Of a DNA stretch of 64,000 nucleotides, positions 53,563 through 63,037 are shown piece by piece (positions within the stretch are counted from its first letter, which is position 1; each line of letters begins with the position of its first letter). The stretch lies in the NCBI RefSeq assembly GCF_010078385.1, contig NZ_SIJC01000013.1:18056-82055 (forward strand), written 5' to 3'. A model generated the notes under the pieces. The model was not told the origin of the DNA. It was given only the letters and a program-made list of their open reading frames with translations, and did no database searches. This stretch comes from Chengkuizengella sediminis. GTDB taxonomy: Bacteria; Bacillota; Bacilli; Paenibacillales; KCTC-33759. The translations under genes and the position numbers were made by a program.

Positions 53563-55329
53563 GTGGCAAATTCTAAAATTATCGTAGTAGGTGGAGGATT
53601 AGCAGGGCTAATGGCGACAATTAAAGCAGCGGAAGCCGGAGTTCATGTAGACCTCTTATCCTTTGTACCAGTAAAAAGATCACACTCCGTTTGTGCACAA
53701 GGTGGCATTAACGGAGCTGTAAATACAAAAGGGGAAGGCGATTCTCCTTGGGAACATTTTGATGATTCCATTTATGGTGGAGACTTTTTAGCGAACCAAC
53801 CACCAGTTAAAGCAATGTGTGATGCAGCACCAGGAATCATTCATTTAATGGATCGCATGGGTGTTATGTTTAATCGTACCCCAGAAGGGTTGCTTGATTT
53901 CCGAAGATTCGGAGGTACAAAACATCATCGTACAGCATTTGCGGGTGCAACAACAGGACAACAATTATTATATGCATTAGATGAGCAAGTTCGTAGATAT
54001 GAAACTGCAGGTTTAGTTACAAAATATGAACACTGGGAATTTATTTCTGCTGTTATAGATGATAGCGGTGTATGTCGAGGTGTTTCAGCTCAAAACTTAC
54101 GTAGTATGGAAATCACTACTTTTGTTGCAGATGCGGTAATACTAGCAACAGGAGGTCCAGGAATTATTTTTGGTAAATCTACAAACTCTGTCATTAACAC
54201 AGGAACAGCGGCAAGTGCCGTATATCAGCAAGGTGTTAATTATGCAAATGGTGAATTTATTCAGATACATCCAACAGCTATACCGGGGGATGACAAACTT
54301 AGATTAATGTCTGAGTCCGCACGTGGTGAGGGTGGTAGAGTTTGGACATATAAAGATGGAAAACCATGGTATTTCTTGGAAGAGAAGTATCCAGCGTACG
54401 GTAACTTAGTGCCAAGGGATATTGCTACAAGAGAAATTTTCGATGTTTGTGTGAATCAGAAGTTAGGTGTAAACGGTGAAAACATGGTTTACTTAGATTT
54501 ATCTCACAAAGATCCTAAGGAATTAGATGTAAAACTAGGTGGAATTATTGAAATATACGAGAAGTTTATGGGTGACGATCCTCGTAAAATTCCGATGAAA
54601 ATTTTCCCTGCCGTACATTATTCTATGGGAGGACTATGGGTAGATTATAATCAAATGACGAATATCCCTGGTTTGTTTGCAGCAGGAGAAGTAGATTATC
54701 AATACCACGGTGGTAATCGATTAGGAGCTAACTCCTTATTATCCTCAATCTTCGGGGGTATGGTAGCTGGACCTAAAGCGATCGAATATATAAAAGGTTT
54801 GGATAATTTTGCAGAAGATGTATCATCTAAAGTATTTGAAGCAGAGAACAAGAAACAAACGCAAAAATACGAAGATATTTTAAAAATGGATGGTACGGAA
54901 AATGCTTACAAGCTTCATAAAGAATTAGGAGAATGGATGACAAACAATGTCACTGTTGTTCGATATAATAAAAAACTTCAAGAAACAGATGATAAAATAG
55001 TAGAGCTAATGGAACGATATAAAAACATTAACATTAACGATACTGCAGGATGGAGTAATCAAGGTGCTTCCTTTACTCGTCAATTATGGAACATGTTTGA
55101 ACTCGCCCGTGTTATTACTATAGGAGCATTAAAAAGGGATGAAAGTCGTGGAGCTCATTATAAACCAGATTTTCCTGAACGTAATGATGAGAAATTCATG
55201 AAAACTACAAAAGCTTCATTTACTCCTAATGGACCAAGTATCGATTACGAAGAAGTAGATGCTTCATTAATCAAACCTCGTTTACGTGACTATTCTTCAG
55301 ATAAGAAGAAAGGAGCCGCTAAAAAATGA
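53563..55329 (+). CDS. sdhA: Succinate dehydrogenase flavoprotein subunit
   Basis: A 588-residue flavoprotein that oxidises succinate to fumarate on the inner face of the membrane. The FAD motif VVGGGLAGLMA is at about 6-16, the flavinylation region HSVCAQGGINGAV near 46, the active-site block SESARGEGGRVW near 248, and HGGNRLGANSLLSS near 380. The start is GTG after AGAGGGAG. The stop overlaps sdhB by four bases. Confidence 0.98.
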   Translation: MANSKIIVVGGGLAGLMATIKAAEAGVHVDLLSFVPVKRSHSVCAQGGINGAVNTKGEGDSPWEHFDDSIYGGDFLANQPPVKAMCDAAPGIIHLMDRMGVMFNRTPEGLLDFRRFGGTKHHRTAFAGATTGQQLLYALDEQVRRYETAGLVTKYEHWEFISAVIDDSGVCRGVSAQNLRSMEITTFVADAVILATGGPGIIFGKSTNSVINTGTAASAVYQQGVNYANGEFIQIHPTAIPGDDKLRLMSESARGEGGRVWTYKDGKPWYFLEEKYPAYGNLVPRDIATREIFDVCVNQKLGVNGENMVYLDLSHKDPKELDVKLGGIIEIYEKFMGDDPRKIPMKIFPAVHYSMGGLWVDYNQMTNIPGLFAAGEVDYQYHGGNRLGANSLLSSIFGGMVAGPKAIEYIKGLDNFAEDVSSKVFEAENKKQTQKYEDILKMDGTENAYKLHKELGEWMTNNVTVVRYNKKLQETDDKIVELMERYKNININDTAGWSNQGASFTRQLWNMFELARVITIGALKRDESRGAHYKPDFPERNDEKFMKTTKASFTPNGPSIDYEEVDASLIKPRLRDYSSDKKKGAAKK

Positions 55330-56087
55330 GTGCAGAAACGCAAAATAAAACAATAAAATTTATTGTAACTCGTCAAGAAAATCAAAAATCAAAACCTTAT
55401 AAAGAGGAATTTGAAATTCCGTATCGTCCAAATATGAATGTGATTGGCGCATTGATGGAAGTACAAAGAAACCCTGTTAATATTAAGGGTGAAAAAACAA
55501 CACCTGTTACTTGGGAATCCAATTGTTTGGAGGAAGTATGTGGTGCATGTTCTATGGTTATTAACGGAAAACCTCAACAAGCATGTACGGCACTAGTGGA
55601 CAAATTAGAGCAACCGATCAGAATAGAACCGATGTCTACATTCCCTGTTGTAAGAGATGTTGTCATTGATCGTGGACGTATGTTTGATTCTCTTAAAAGA
55701 GTGAAGGCTTGGATTCCAATCGATGGGACGTATGATTTAGGTCCAGGACCTCGTATGGCTGAATCAAAACGTCAATGGGCTTATGAGCTATCGAAGTGTA
55801 TGACATGTGGAGTTTGTTTGGAAGCTTGTCCAAATGTAAGTGAAAAGACAAACTTTATGGGACCCGCTCCTTTATCTCAAGTTCGTTTGTTCAATGCACA
55901 TCCTACAGGTGAAATGAATCAAGAAGAACGTTTAGATACGATTATGCAAGATGGTGGACTTGAAGGCTGTGGTAATTCACAAAACTGTGTGATGTCTTGT
56001 CCTAAGGGAATCCCATTAACAACTTCCATTGCTGCACTGAATAAAGATACGACAAAACAATTATTCAAGAAATGGCTTGGAATGTAA
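55326..56087 (+). CDS. sdhB: Succinate dehydrogenase iron-sulfur subunit
   Basis: A 253-residue protein with three clusters. The [2Fe-2S] ligands lie in CLEEVCGACSMVINGK and QQAC near residues 67-87, the [4Fe-4S] ligands in CMTCGVCLEACP near 159-170, and the remaining cysteines in CGNSQNCVMSCPKG near 216-229. It starts in the ATGA overlap with sdhA and ends at a clear terminator. Confidence 0.98.
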   Translation: MSAETQNKTIKFIVTRQENQKSKPYKEEFEIPYRPNMNVIGALMEVQRNPVNIKGEKTTPVTWESNCLEEVCGACSMVINGKPQQACTALVDKLEQPIRIEPMSTFPVVRDVVIDRGRMFDSLKRVKAWIPIDGTYDLGPGPRMAESKRQWAYELSKCMTCGVCLEACPNVSEKTNFMGPAPLSQVRLFNAHPTGEMNQEERLDTIMQDGGLEGCGNSQNCVMSCPKGIPLTTSIAALNKDTTKQLFKKWLGM

Positions 56088-56104
56088 CTTGATTTTGATT
56101 CAGA

Positions 56105-56137
56105 AAAACCCGACCTTAAAGTCGGGTTTCTTTTTTA
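56105..56137 (+). terminator. Terminator of sdhCAB
   Basis: AAACCCGAC / GTCGGGTTT with a 6-base loop and a T-rich tail. Confidence 0.93.
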
Positions 56138-56200
56138 TCATTTCATCCTCATGATGGATGAAGCAGTGCGTTTAGAAAAAGATAATAGAGGTGTTTTTAA

Positions 56201-57013
56201 ATGGAAACAACAGAGCAATTAGAAATGATGTTAAAAGAAGTTGAAATATGGGAAAAACAACAAGACGATTTATGGTTTTGGGAAAAAATCGGAAGAATAC
56301 CTTTTTTAATCTTAGATAAAATTACACCAAAATTTATCCACAAAAAAATAAATCTAATATTAGAAGAACTAGTAAGTTATATTGATAATGGTGGAAAATA
56401 TTTAACAAATCAAAAACAAGTGCTAAAACGATTTTCAAAATATAATATAAATATGGATGTTAATGAAATAAATGATATCCATACTACTATACCAATACAT
56501 ATCATGAATAGTGTATCACAAGAAATTAGGAAATCACATAAAGATATTGCCACGTTGCAAGGTGCTACCACAGGTTTTGGAGGAATTTTTACATTAGCAA
56601 TAGATATTCCTGCTATTCTAGGTTTATCATTAAAAACATTACAGGATATAGCAGTTTCATATGGTTATGATCCAAGGGATAAAGATGAACGAATATTTAT
56701 TATAAAGTGTTTACAATTTGCTTCTTCTGATATTGTTGGTAAAAAAGTAATATTAAATGATTTGAAAGATTTTAATAATAGAGATAGAGAAAAAGAAGCC
56801 CTTTCTCAAATACAAGGGTGGCGAGAAGTTATTGTGGTTTATAGAGATAATTTTGGTTGGAAAAAATTATTTCAAATGATACCCATAGCAGGAATGTTAT
56901 TCGGTGCTTTTATAAATAAACAATCAATCGATGATGTTGCAGAAGCTGGAATGATGTTATATAAGAAAAGAAAGATAATAGAAAGATTAACAGATCAACA
57001 AGATGAAAATTAA
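56201..57013 (+). CDS. EcsC-family protein
   Basis: A 270-residue protein. The family pattern is visible in a middle region with ATLQGATTGFGGIFTLAIDIPAIL (about residues 122-145), a hydrophobic pair of helices, and a C-terminal hairpin with MIPIAGMLFGAFINKQSI. The start is acidic with WEKQQDD and WFWEKIGR. The function of this family is poorly known. The ATG follows AGAGGTG. It is Lys/Asn/Ile-rich, slightly more AT-biased than its neighbours. Confidence 0.8.
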   Translation: METTEQLEMMLKEVEIWEKQQDDLWFWEKIGRIPFLILDKITPKFIHKKINLILEELVSYIDNGGKYLTNQKQVLKRFSKYNINMDVNEINDIHTTIPIHIMNSVSQEIRKSHKDIATLQGATTGFGGIFTLAIDIPAILGLSLKTLQDIAVSYGYDPRDKDERIFIIKCLQFASSDIVGKKVILNDLKDFNNRDREKEALSQIQGWREVIVVYRDNFGWKKLFQMIPIAGMLFGAFINKQSIDDVAEAGMMLYKKRKIIERLTDQQDEN

Positions 57014-57063
57014 AGATGATCTATAATGTTAAATAAACATAACAATCTTTCGCAATCTTAATA

Positions 57064-57384
57064 TTAATCTAAAATTTTTCCTTCAAAAGGATTTCCGTTG
57101 TTAGGTTCAACTAATGTTGCAACTTGTTGAATGAATTTCTTTGTCTTTTCATCTTTAAGTCGATAAGATACTTCAAGACCATTTCTTTCCCCTGCAATAA
57201 TACCTGCTGCTCTTAGTTTTTGTAAATGTGTTGAAACTGATGATTGGGGTATGTTCATACAATTCTCCATGAAAGAAACATTACATTGCTCCTTTTTCAG
57301 TAAGCCGATGACAATACACAATCTAACGGGATGACCGATTACTTTTAACATATCGGCTGTTTCTTGATATGGTTTAAAATCCAC
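57064..57384 (-). CDS. ArsR/SmtB-family repressor
   Basis: A 106-residue winged-helix regulator. The recognition helix lies in MNIPQSSVSTHLQKLRAAGII near residues 43-63, followed by the wing ERNGLEVSYRL. Cysteines at about 23, 34 and 42 (LCIVIGL, EQCNVSFMENC) might sense thiols, persulfide or metal. The genes it controls are not evident nearby; it is divergent from the two-component genes. AAAGGGTG precedes the ATG. Confidence 0.9.
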   Translation of the reverse strand: MDFKPYQETADMLKVIGHPVRLCIVIGLLKKEQCNVSFMENCMNIPQSSVSTHLQKLRAAGIIAGERNGLEVSYRLKDEKTKKFIQQVATLVEPNNGNPFEGKILD

Positions 57385-57521
57385 TCTATTTCACCCTTTA
57401 AATAATATTATTATATTTAGATATTACGATGTAACTGAATAGAAGTAAAGTTTTTTTATAGTTTTAGATATGGCTTTAATAACAATTTGTAATGAGTCAA
57501 CCAGTGGTTATTAGGAATTTC

Positions 57522-57576
57522 TTAAGAATTTCTTCATTTTTGTTTAATGAGATTATTAAGAATTGATCATTATACT
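57522..57576 (+). promoter_or_regulatory. Candidate promoter with direct repeats for the two-component operon
   Basis: TTAAGAATT occurs at 57522-57530 and again at 57556-57564, seven bases before a TATACT -10 (57571-57576). No good -35 is present, which suits a promoter that needs an activator, perhaps the regulator it drives. Confidence 0.5.
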
Positions 57577-57608
57577 TAATAAGAGATTAGGAATGAGGTG
57601 TGACTGTG

Positions 57609-58298
57609 ATGAGCTATACGATTTTAGTAACGGATGACAAGGAGGAGATTAGGGATGGTATTGAAATTTATTTAAAAAACGAAGGTTATCAAGTGCTAAA
57701 AGCAGCCAACGGTGTTGAAACGATTAAATTGTTAGAACACCATGATGTACATTTAATTATTTTGGATATTATGATGCCTGAAATGGATGGAATCCAAACG
57801 ACGTTTAAAATACGTGAGAAATATAACATTCCAATTATTGTGCTTAGTGCAAAAGCTGAAGATTCAGATAAAATCCATGGTTTATCAGTAGGGGCTGATG
57901 ATTATATTACAAAGCCCTTTCATCCAATGGAATTGGTGGCACGAGTGAAATCACAAATGCGTAGGTATGTTCAACTAGGGACATACAATGAGCAACAATC
58001 ATCAACTGAGGTAAATGGTTTAGTTCTTGACCGGGAGGCAAAGGAAGTTAAGGTGGATGGTAAGTCAATTAAACTAACCCCAATTGAGTATAAGATTACT
58101 GAACTATTATTGCTTAATGCAGGGCGTGTTTTTTCCATTAATGATATTTATGAACGTGTTTGGCAAGAAGAAGCATATAACGCTGAAAATATTGTAGCCG
58201 TTCACATTCGAAAAATACGCGAGAAAATAGAAGAAAATCCCAAAAATCCTCGTTATATAAAGGTTGTATGGGGGATTGGCTATAAGATTGAAAAGTAA
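57609..58298 (+). CDS. OmpR-family response regulator (VanR-like)
   Basis: A 229-residue DNA-binding regulator. The receiver domain has DDKEE near residue 9, the phospho-Asp in LIILDIMMPEMDG near 52, the Thr/Ser in VLSAKAED and Lys in ITKPFHP. A winged-helix domain follows (KLTPIEYKITELLLLNAGRVFS; VWGIGYKIEK). I use the ATG at 57609 (GAGGTG upstream) rather than a GTG three codons earlier. The kinase gene follows after 70 bases. Confidence 0.94.
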   Translation: MSYTILVTDDKEEIRDGIEIYLKNEGYQVLKAANGVETIKLLEHHDVHLIILDIMMPEMDGIQTTFKIREKYNIPIIVLSAKAEDSDKIHGLSVGADDYITKPFHPMELVARVKSQMRRYVQLGTYNEQQSSTEVNGLVLDREAKEVKVDGKSIKLTPIEYKITELLLLNAGRVFSINDIYERVWQEEAYNAENIVAVHIRKIREKIEENPKNPRYIKVVWGIGYKIEK

Positions 58299-58368
58299 TA
58301 CTAATTGAAAAATTTATATTTATGTAATAGATATAATGAATGGCTTTAAAGGGAGGTGTTTCAAAAGT

Positions 58369-60528
58369 ATGCGCAGAAACTTTTTTAAAACATTTAGTTG
58401 GTGTTTATTATTAAGTGTTGTTTTCTTGTCCATCTTCATAACTATTGATAATGCTGAACGATTTATAGGTACAGATGATTATTTTGATAGTGAACAATTC
58501 ACATATTCCTATAATAACTTTTTAGATTATTTAGGTTTAATGGAATTAACAAATATACCTGATTTAGAAAATATCACTATTGACAAATCTTATATAAATG
58601 ATTATAGAAATCGCTATGGTAGTTTAAGTGAGCAATTATCAGCGATTGAAACCGATTATAATTTACGTATTTCAGAGGCACAAAATTTCGGGAATACTGC
58701 AGCTGTTGATGCACTTAAAAAAGAGAGAGACCTTAAAATAAATGACATAAAGAAAATATTTGAGGATGATTCTTATGTAGAGGAAAAAATAAGAGTAGAA
58801 TTGCAAGAGGAATTTAACTCCTATTTACAACTTTTACAAAATGAACAACAGTTAGATTACAACATTTTTAGTTATGAACTAAGAAATATAGAAACTGGTG
58901 AAATTTTTTCAAAGGGAGATCTGTCAGAGCAAACAGCACTTTCTAGGAAGTATAACGATAAAAATGGGTTTTTAAAGTTACCATTAGCATCGCACAATAT
59001 CAGTAGATCACTAATGCTTGATCAGTTATTAGAAGGTAGCTCTGTTATGTATGAGGGAAAAATCATAATTCCAACTTCTAAAACACACTTAATTCCTGAT
59101 TACCAGTCATTTAAAATAGAAAGAAACATAACTTTATCATCAATGGTTATAGGTATAATTGCTTTAGTCACTATTTTATTTAAATTCAAGTTTCGAAAAT
59201 CATGGTTTCGAGATGGATTTATGATGCGTCTTTTTGATAAATGTCCGTTGGAAATATGGCTTCTATTATTAATTTTTAATGTGGTAGTGTTATCTGCTTT
59301 TTTAACTATACTAATGGGCTACTTTAATTTATTTTTTTACGGCAATTTTCAAATTTCTTTGGGGATCCTTATTTCTCAAATCGTTGTAGTTTTTTCTTTA
59401 TGGTTAGGCATTTATCAATTGATTTGGATATATGAAAAGGTTAGAGATAGAAACGGTTTGATTACAAAAATAAAAAACAGTTTGATTGCTAAGTTTTTGT
59501 ATACAATTCAAGATGTATTTGCAAAAACTTCTATTGGAATACAAGTATTGTTAACCTTAATTTTAATATTTGTCTGGGGCTCATTGACAACGTCTATAAT
59601 ACAGTTTGCATATTATTCTAATATTGCTTTTATGTATGTTTTATTTATTCTTTTCATTGGGATACCTTTAGTAACGTTAATATTTAGAAAAATTGGTTAT
59701 TTGAATCGGGTGTTTATTGCAACAGAACGTTTAGTTGATGGTACTTTACATGATCCTGTACCTGAAAAAGGAAAATCAGTAATAGCAAAACATGCAGCAA
59801 ATTTAAATAAACTAAGAACTGGAATTAAGACCTCATTAACAGAGCAAGCCAAAAGTGAACGATTAAAAACAGAATTGATTACAAATGTTAGTCATGATTT
59901 GAGAACACCACTTACGTCAATAATCACATATACAGATTTATTGAAAAATCAGGAACTGACGGAAGAAGAGAGAATAGAATATGTAAAAATATTGGAACGC
60001 AAGTCCAACCGCTTAAAAATATTGATTGAGGATTTGTTTGAAGTATCAAAGATGGCTAGTGGGAACTTAGAACTGCATAAACATGAGGTAGATTTGACAC
60101 AATTATTACAGCAAGTGTTAGGTGAACATCAAGAACAACTTGAACAATCAGGGCTTGAACTCAAAGTAGCAATACCAGAAACATCTGTTATTGCAAATGT
60201 GGATGGACAAAGATGGTGGCGCGTATTAGATAATCTAATCGTTAATGCTATGAAATATTCACTTAAAGGATCGAGAGTATATGTTGCATTAAAGCATGAG
60301 AATGGACAAGCAGAATTTGTAATAAAAAATGTAACTAAATATGAGCTTGGAGAAAATATTAATGAATTGCTTGAACGATTTAAACGAGCAGATAAGTCAC
60401 GTCATACAGAAGGATCTGGGTTAGGGCTTGCTATCGCCCAATCCATTGTTGATTTGCATGGAGGTATACTCAAGATAGAGTTAGATGGGGATTTATTTAA
60501 AGTAACAGTTCAAATTGCAACTTCTTAA
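58369..60528 (+). CDS. Sensor histidine kinase with a large extracellular domain and many membrane helices
   Basis: A 719-residue kinase, start ATG at 58369 after AAGGGAGGTG. One helix (about 5-25) is followed by some 215 residues outside the cell, rich in Glu/Lys helices. A block of about five to six more helices follows before a HAMP-like segment near VFIATERLVDG. The transmitter has the H-box TNVSHDLRTPLTSI, the N-box NLIVNAMKYS and G2 GSGLGLAIAQS. The transmitter resembles VanS/YcbM types; the sensor half is unlike common families. Partner of the regulator upstream. Confidence 0.9.
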   Translation: MRRNFFKTFSWCLLLSVVFLSIFITIDNAERFIGTDDYFDSEQFTYSYNNFLDYLGLMELTNIPDLENITIDKSYINDYRNRYGSLSEQLSAIETDYNLRISEAQNFGNTAAVDALKKERDLKINDIKKIFEDDSYVEEKIRVELQEEFNSYLQLLQNEQQLDYNIFSYELRNIETGEIFSKGDLSEQTALSRKYNDKNGFLKLPLASHNISRSLMLDQLLEGSSVMYEGKIIIPTSKTHLIPDYQSFKIERNITLSSMVIGIIALVTILFKFKFRKSWFRDGFMMRLFDKCPLEIWLLLLIFNVVVLSAFLTILMGYFNLFFYGNFQISLGILISQIVVVFSLWLGIYQLIWIYEKVRDRNGLITKIKNSLIAKFLYTIQDVFAKTSIGIQVLLTLILIFVWGSLTTSIIQFAYYSNIAFMYVLFILFIGIPLVTLIFRKIGYLNRVFIATERLVDGTLHDPVPEKGKSVIAKHAANLNKLRTGIKTSLTEQAKSERLKTELITNVSHDLRTPLTSIITYTDLLKNQELTEEERIEYVKILERKSNRLKILIEDLFEVSKMASGNLELHKHEVDLTQLLQQVLGEHQEQLEQSGLELKVAIPETSVIANVDGQRWWRVLDNLIVNAMKYSLKGSRVYVALKHENGQAEFVIKNVTKYELGENINELLERFKRADKSRHTEGSGLGLAIAQSIVDLHGGILKIELDGDLFKVTVQIATS

Positions 60529-60530
60529 AA

Positions 60531-60562
60531 ATAGGTACTAAAAAAAATTAGTACTTACCTAT
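60531..60562. terminator. Hairpin after the histidine kinase gene
   Basis: TAGGTACTAA pairs with TTAGTACTTACCTA (one bulge) over an A-rich loop. No T run follows on the + strand; on the - strand a T5 follows. It may end transcripts weakly or protect the 3' end. Confidence 0.5.
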
Positions 60563-60704
60563 AAAACCTACTGATGATAACATGAACCTAAATTAAATTT
60601 GTTTGGTTTATGTAATGATTGAAGGATTTGAGCAAATGATTACGTCTAAATGAATAGTTACGTAACAACAAATCTATTTAATTGAACCCAGTAGGTGAAT
60701 ATAT

Positions 60705-61814
60705 ATGAAAAATATTTTAATCTTATCAGAAGGTTTTGGCACTGGGCACACTCAAACTGCCAACGCTATTGCACAAGGTTTAAATCTAAATGATTCCAAT
60801 TTACAGTGTCAAGTATTAGAACTTGGAAAATCACTTCATCCCTTTCTAGCACCTGTCATTTTAAAACTTTATAAAAAGGCAGTTTTTAGTCACCCTAAAT
60901 TATATGGGTGGTTATATCAATCTCAAAATGAAGGTGTTACTAAACCAATTTCTCAGTTAGCAGTACACAAAATTTTTTATGCTCAGACTTATAAATTCAT
61001 TCAGCAATATAAACCAGATGTGATTATTTGCACACACCCTTTCCCTAATATGGTTATTTCTAGACTTAAACGAAGGGGGTTGAACATTCCCTTAATTACA
61101 GTCATTACAGATTATAATCTTCATCAAGCTTGGCTAACGAATGAATGCGATATTTATTTTATATCTAATTTTGAAATGAAGTTAAAAATGATTCAAAATG
61201 GAGTACCAGCACATAAAATAAAAGTTTCTGGTATTCCTATAGATCCTAATTTTTTGGTAAAGCATAACAAAAAAACGATTCGTGATCAATTTGATTTGAA
61301 GGAGATGCCAACTATTCTTGTTATGGGTGGTGGTTGGGGGGTACTCAATTATGAGGAGTTATTAACCCAACTTTTATCATGGAAAGAAAAAATACAGATT
61401 GTTATCTGTCTAGGAAACAATAAAGAAGCATTTACTCAATTATCAACAAACCCTTTGTTCCAACATCCAAATATTAAAATACAAGGATATACGAAATACA
61501 TTAATAAATTGATGGATGTTTCCGATCTTTTGATTACCAAACCAGGTGGAATCACTTCCACAGAAGCAATTGCAAAAAAGTTACCAATGTTATTTTTAAA
61601 TCCAATTCCTGGTCAAGAGGAAGAAAACTGCAAGTTTTTTGTGAAATATCAATTAGGAGAGAAAATTGACACTTTTAATCAACTAAATCAACGATTGAAT
61701 CAATTGATAAAAAAAGATGAGAATCGGGTTGAGTTTTTACCAGCAAAATATAATTACCATCCTGAAAAATGTATGGATGAGATCTTTCAATCTGTCTATA
61801 AAAAAGTGATATAG
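60705..61814 (+). CDS. MGDG synthase/UgtP-like glycosyltransferase (GT28 type)
   Basis: A 369-residue GT-B enzyme. The N-terminal part begins ILILSEGFGTGHTQTANAI, the typical diacylglycerol glycosyltransferase start, with ITDYNLHQAWL near 137. The C-terminal donor domain has VMGGGWGVLN near 203 and LITKPGGITSTEAIAKKLP near 278, the GT28 UDP-sugar block. It probably transfers a hexose to a lipid acceptor at the inner membrane face. No signal or membrane helix. AGTAGGTG precedes the ATG. Confidence 0.9.
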   Translation: MKNILILSEGFGTGHTQTANAIAQGLNLNDSNLQCQVLELGKSLHPFLAPVILKLYKKAVFSHPKLYGWLYQSQNEGVTKPISQLAVHKIFYAQTYKFIQQYKPDVIICTHPFPNMVISRLKRRGLNIPLITVITDYNLHQAWLTNECDIYFISNFEMKLKMIQNGVPAHKIKVSGIPIDPNFLVKHNKKTIRDQFDLKEMPTILVMGGGWGVLNYEELLTQLLSWKEKIQIVICLGNNKEAFTQLSTNPLFQHPNIKIQGYTKYINKLMDVSDLLITKPGGITSTEAIAKKLPMLFLNPIPGQEEENCKFFVKYQLGEKIDTFNQLNQRLNQLIKKDENRVEFLPAKYNYHPEKCMDEIFQSVYKKVI

Positions 61815-61935
61815 AATGTTTTTTCATTATTTAGTTGTATTAAGTGCAGGGTAAATAAAAATGAGCTCGTCTATTATTATACAGATAAGATCAAATTAAA
61901 TAAGCTTTATAACTAAGTAAAAAGGAGTTTTTCCA

Positions 61936-62025
61936 ATGTTAGTTAAAAAGTTATTAATATGGACAGAAGTAATTACTTTAAGTGTCACGTTATCCATTAT
62001 AACTTTTGTAGTTTCATCAAGTTGA
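61936..62025 (+). CDS. Membrane micro-peptide, 29 aa
   Basis: A 29-residue peptide, MLVKKLLIWTEVITLSVTLS followed by IITFVVSSS, a single hydrophobic helix with a basic start. AAAAGGAG precedes the ATG with good spacing, and a small hairpin follows. The ribosome binding site makes a real gene likely. Function unknown; a type I toxin-like peptide is one option but nothing shows it. Confidence 0.6.
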   Translation: MLVKKLLIWTEVITLSVTLSIITFVVSSS

Positions 62026-62067
62026 TTTTTAATACACTTTAACAATTTATTAATACTAAGTAAGAGG

Positions 62068-62091
62068 TTCACCAATCAGTGAAGTTTTTTT
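62068..62091 (+). terminator. Small hairpin terminator
   Basis: TTCAC / GTGAA with a 6-base loop, followed by T7 after a G. Confidence 0.65.
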
Positions 62092-62168
62092 GGAATTATT
62101 GTGCGATATGTTATTAAACTGAAAGATTCATTTACTTGACGATATTGGCTTAAAAAGGACGATTATCA

Positions 62169-62648
62169 ATGAAAAAAAGATTTAGAGATATAAAATATTA
62201 CTTTATTCGATTGTTTCGATTAAAAGGCGGGGCTAAACAAATTTCTCTTGGATTTTCATTAGGATTTATTCCATGTTGGTTTCCTACGTTTGGAATCGGT
62301 CCTATATTATCTATTGCTATAGCAAAAATATTTAAGGCAAATATGGTTGCAACGCTCATAGCAGCATCATTAGGATCTTTTATTTGGCCATTATTATTTA
62401 TCGGGAATTATCAAATAGGAGAATTGCTATTTTTTCGTTTAGAGCATATGAATGCCTTAACGATGACATATGATTTTATGATAGGAGCAGTAATTAACAG
62501 TATTTTAAGCAGTATTATATTGTATTTTGTATTATATTATATTTTCAAGAGATACCGTATTCCGATTTTGAAAAAAATGAAGAGTAAGAAAAAAATCATC
62601 TTAAATAAAAAACTTGAACATAAAGGCTCTAAATCATATCACTCATAA
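62169..62648 (+). CDS. DUF2062 membrane protein
   Basis: A 159-residue protein with three to four membrane helices. The family signature GGAKQISLGFSLGFIPCWFP near residues 20-39, with TFGIGPILSIAIAKIFKANM after it, is clear. The tail is very Lys-rich. Function unknown; some relatives are linked to glycosyltransferases, and a GT28 gene lies upstream. AAAAGGACGA precedes the ATG. Confidence 0.85.
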   Translation: MKKRFRDIKYYFIRLFRLKGGAKQISLGFSLGFIPCWFPTFGIGPILSIAIAKIFKANMVATLIAASLGSFIWPLLFIGNYQIGELLFFRLEHMNALTMTYDFMIGAVINSILSSIILYFVLYYIFKRYRIPILKKMKSKKKIILNKKLEHKGSKSYHS

Positions 62649-62656
62649 AAAATTGA

Positions 62657-62697
62657 AAAGAATCCCGTCGTAATCAAATCGATACGGGATTCTTTTC
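62657..62697 (+). terminator. Terminator of the DUF2062 gene
   Basis: AAAAGAATCCCGT / ACGGGATTCTTTT, a 13-bp perfect stem. Confidence 0.92.
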
Positions 62698-62720
62698 ATT
62701 ATAAAAATGTAAAGTGAACC

Positions 62721-62775
62721 TGACGTAAAGTAAGTTTTACAGTAAAATATACTTTACGTAAAGCTTACTTTATAT
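62721..62775 (+). promoter_or_regulatory. Repeat-rich operator upstream of the XRE regulator
   Basis: ACGTAAAGTAAG (62723-62734), CTTTACGTAAAG (62752-62763, a perfect 12-bp palindrome) and its right neighbour CTTACTTTA form nested inverted and direct copies of a GTAAAG motif. Further copies occur as TTTTAC and GTAAAA between them. It lies 26-80 bases before the regulator gene and is probably its operator. Confidence 0.65.
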
Positions 62776-62800
62776 TTAAGAAAAAAAGAGAGGTGATGAA

Positions 62801-63007
62801 TTGAAGAACAAAGTGGTTGAGTATAGAAAGAAATTTGATCTTTCGCAAGATAAGTTAGCAGAAAAGATAGGTGTATCAAGACAAACAATTATTTCAATTG
62901 AAAAAGGGAAATACAATCCATCACTTCCTCTAGCTATGATAATAGCTGAAATATTTCAATCAAATGTAGAAAGTATATTTATTTTAGAAGATGAAGATTA
63001 TAAGTGA
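62801..63007 (+). CDS. Small XRE-family transcription regulator
   Basis: A 68-residue helix-turn-helix protein, start TTG after AGAGGTGATGAA. The domain LSQDKLAEKIGVSRQTIISIEKGKYNPSLPLAMII covers residues 14-48. It is of the YozG/YgzD-like one-domain type, commonly in front of small membrane protein or transporter genes. The operator repeats just upstream suggest autoregulation. The following small membrane gene is frameshifted. Confidence 0.92.
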   Translation: MKNKVVEYRKKFDLSQDKLAEKIGVSRQTIISIEKGKYNPSLPLAMIIAEIFQSNVESIFILEDEDYK

Positions 63008-63037
63008 AATTATTAAAATTGGAGGTTCAGATCATAT

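Noticed and set aside
61936..62025. Type I toxin-antitoxin system at the 29-residue peptide
   Set aside because: The peptide is toxin-like in shape, but no antisense RNA promoter or repeat arrangement could be shown.
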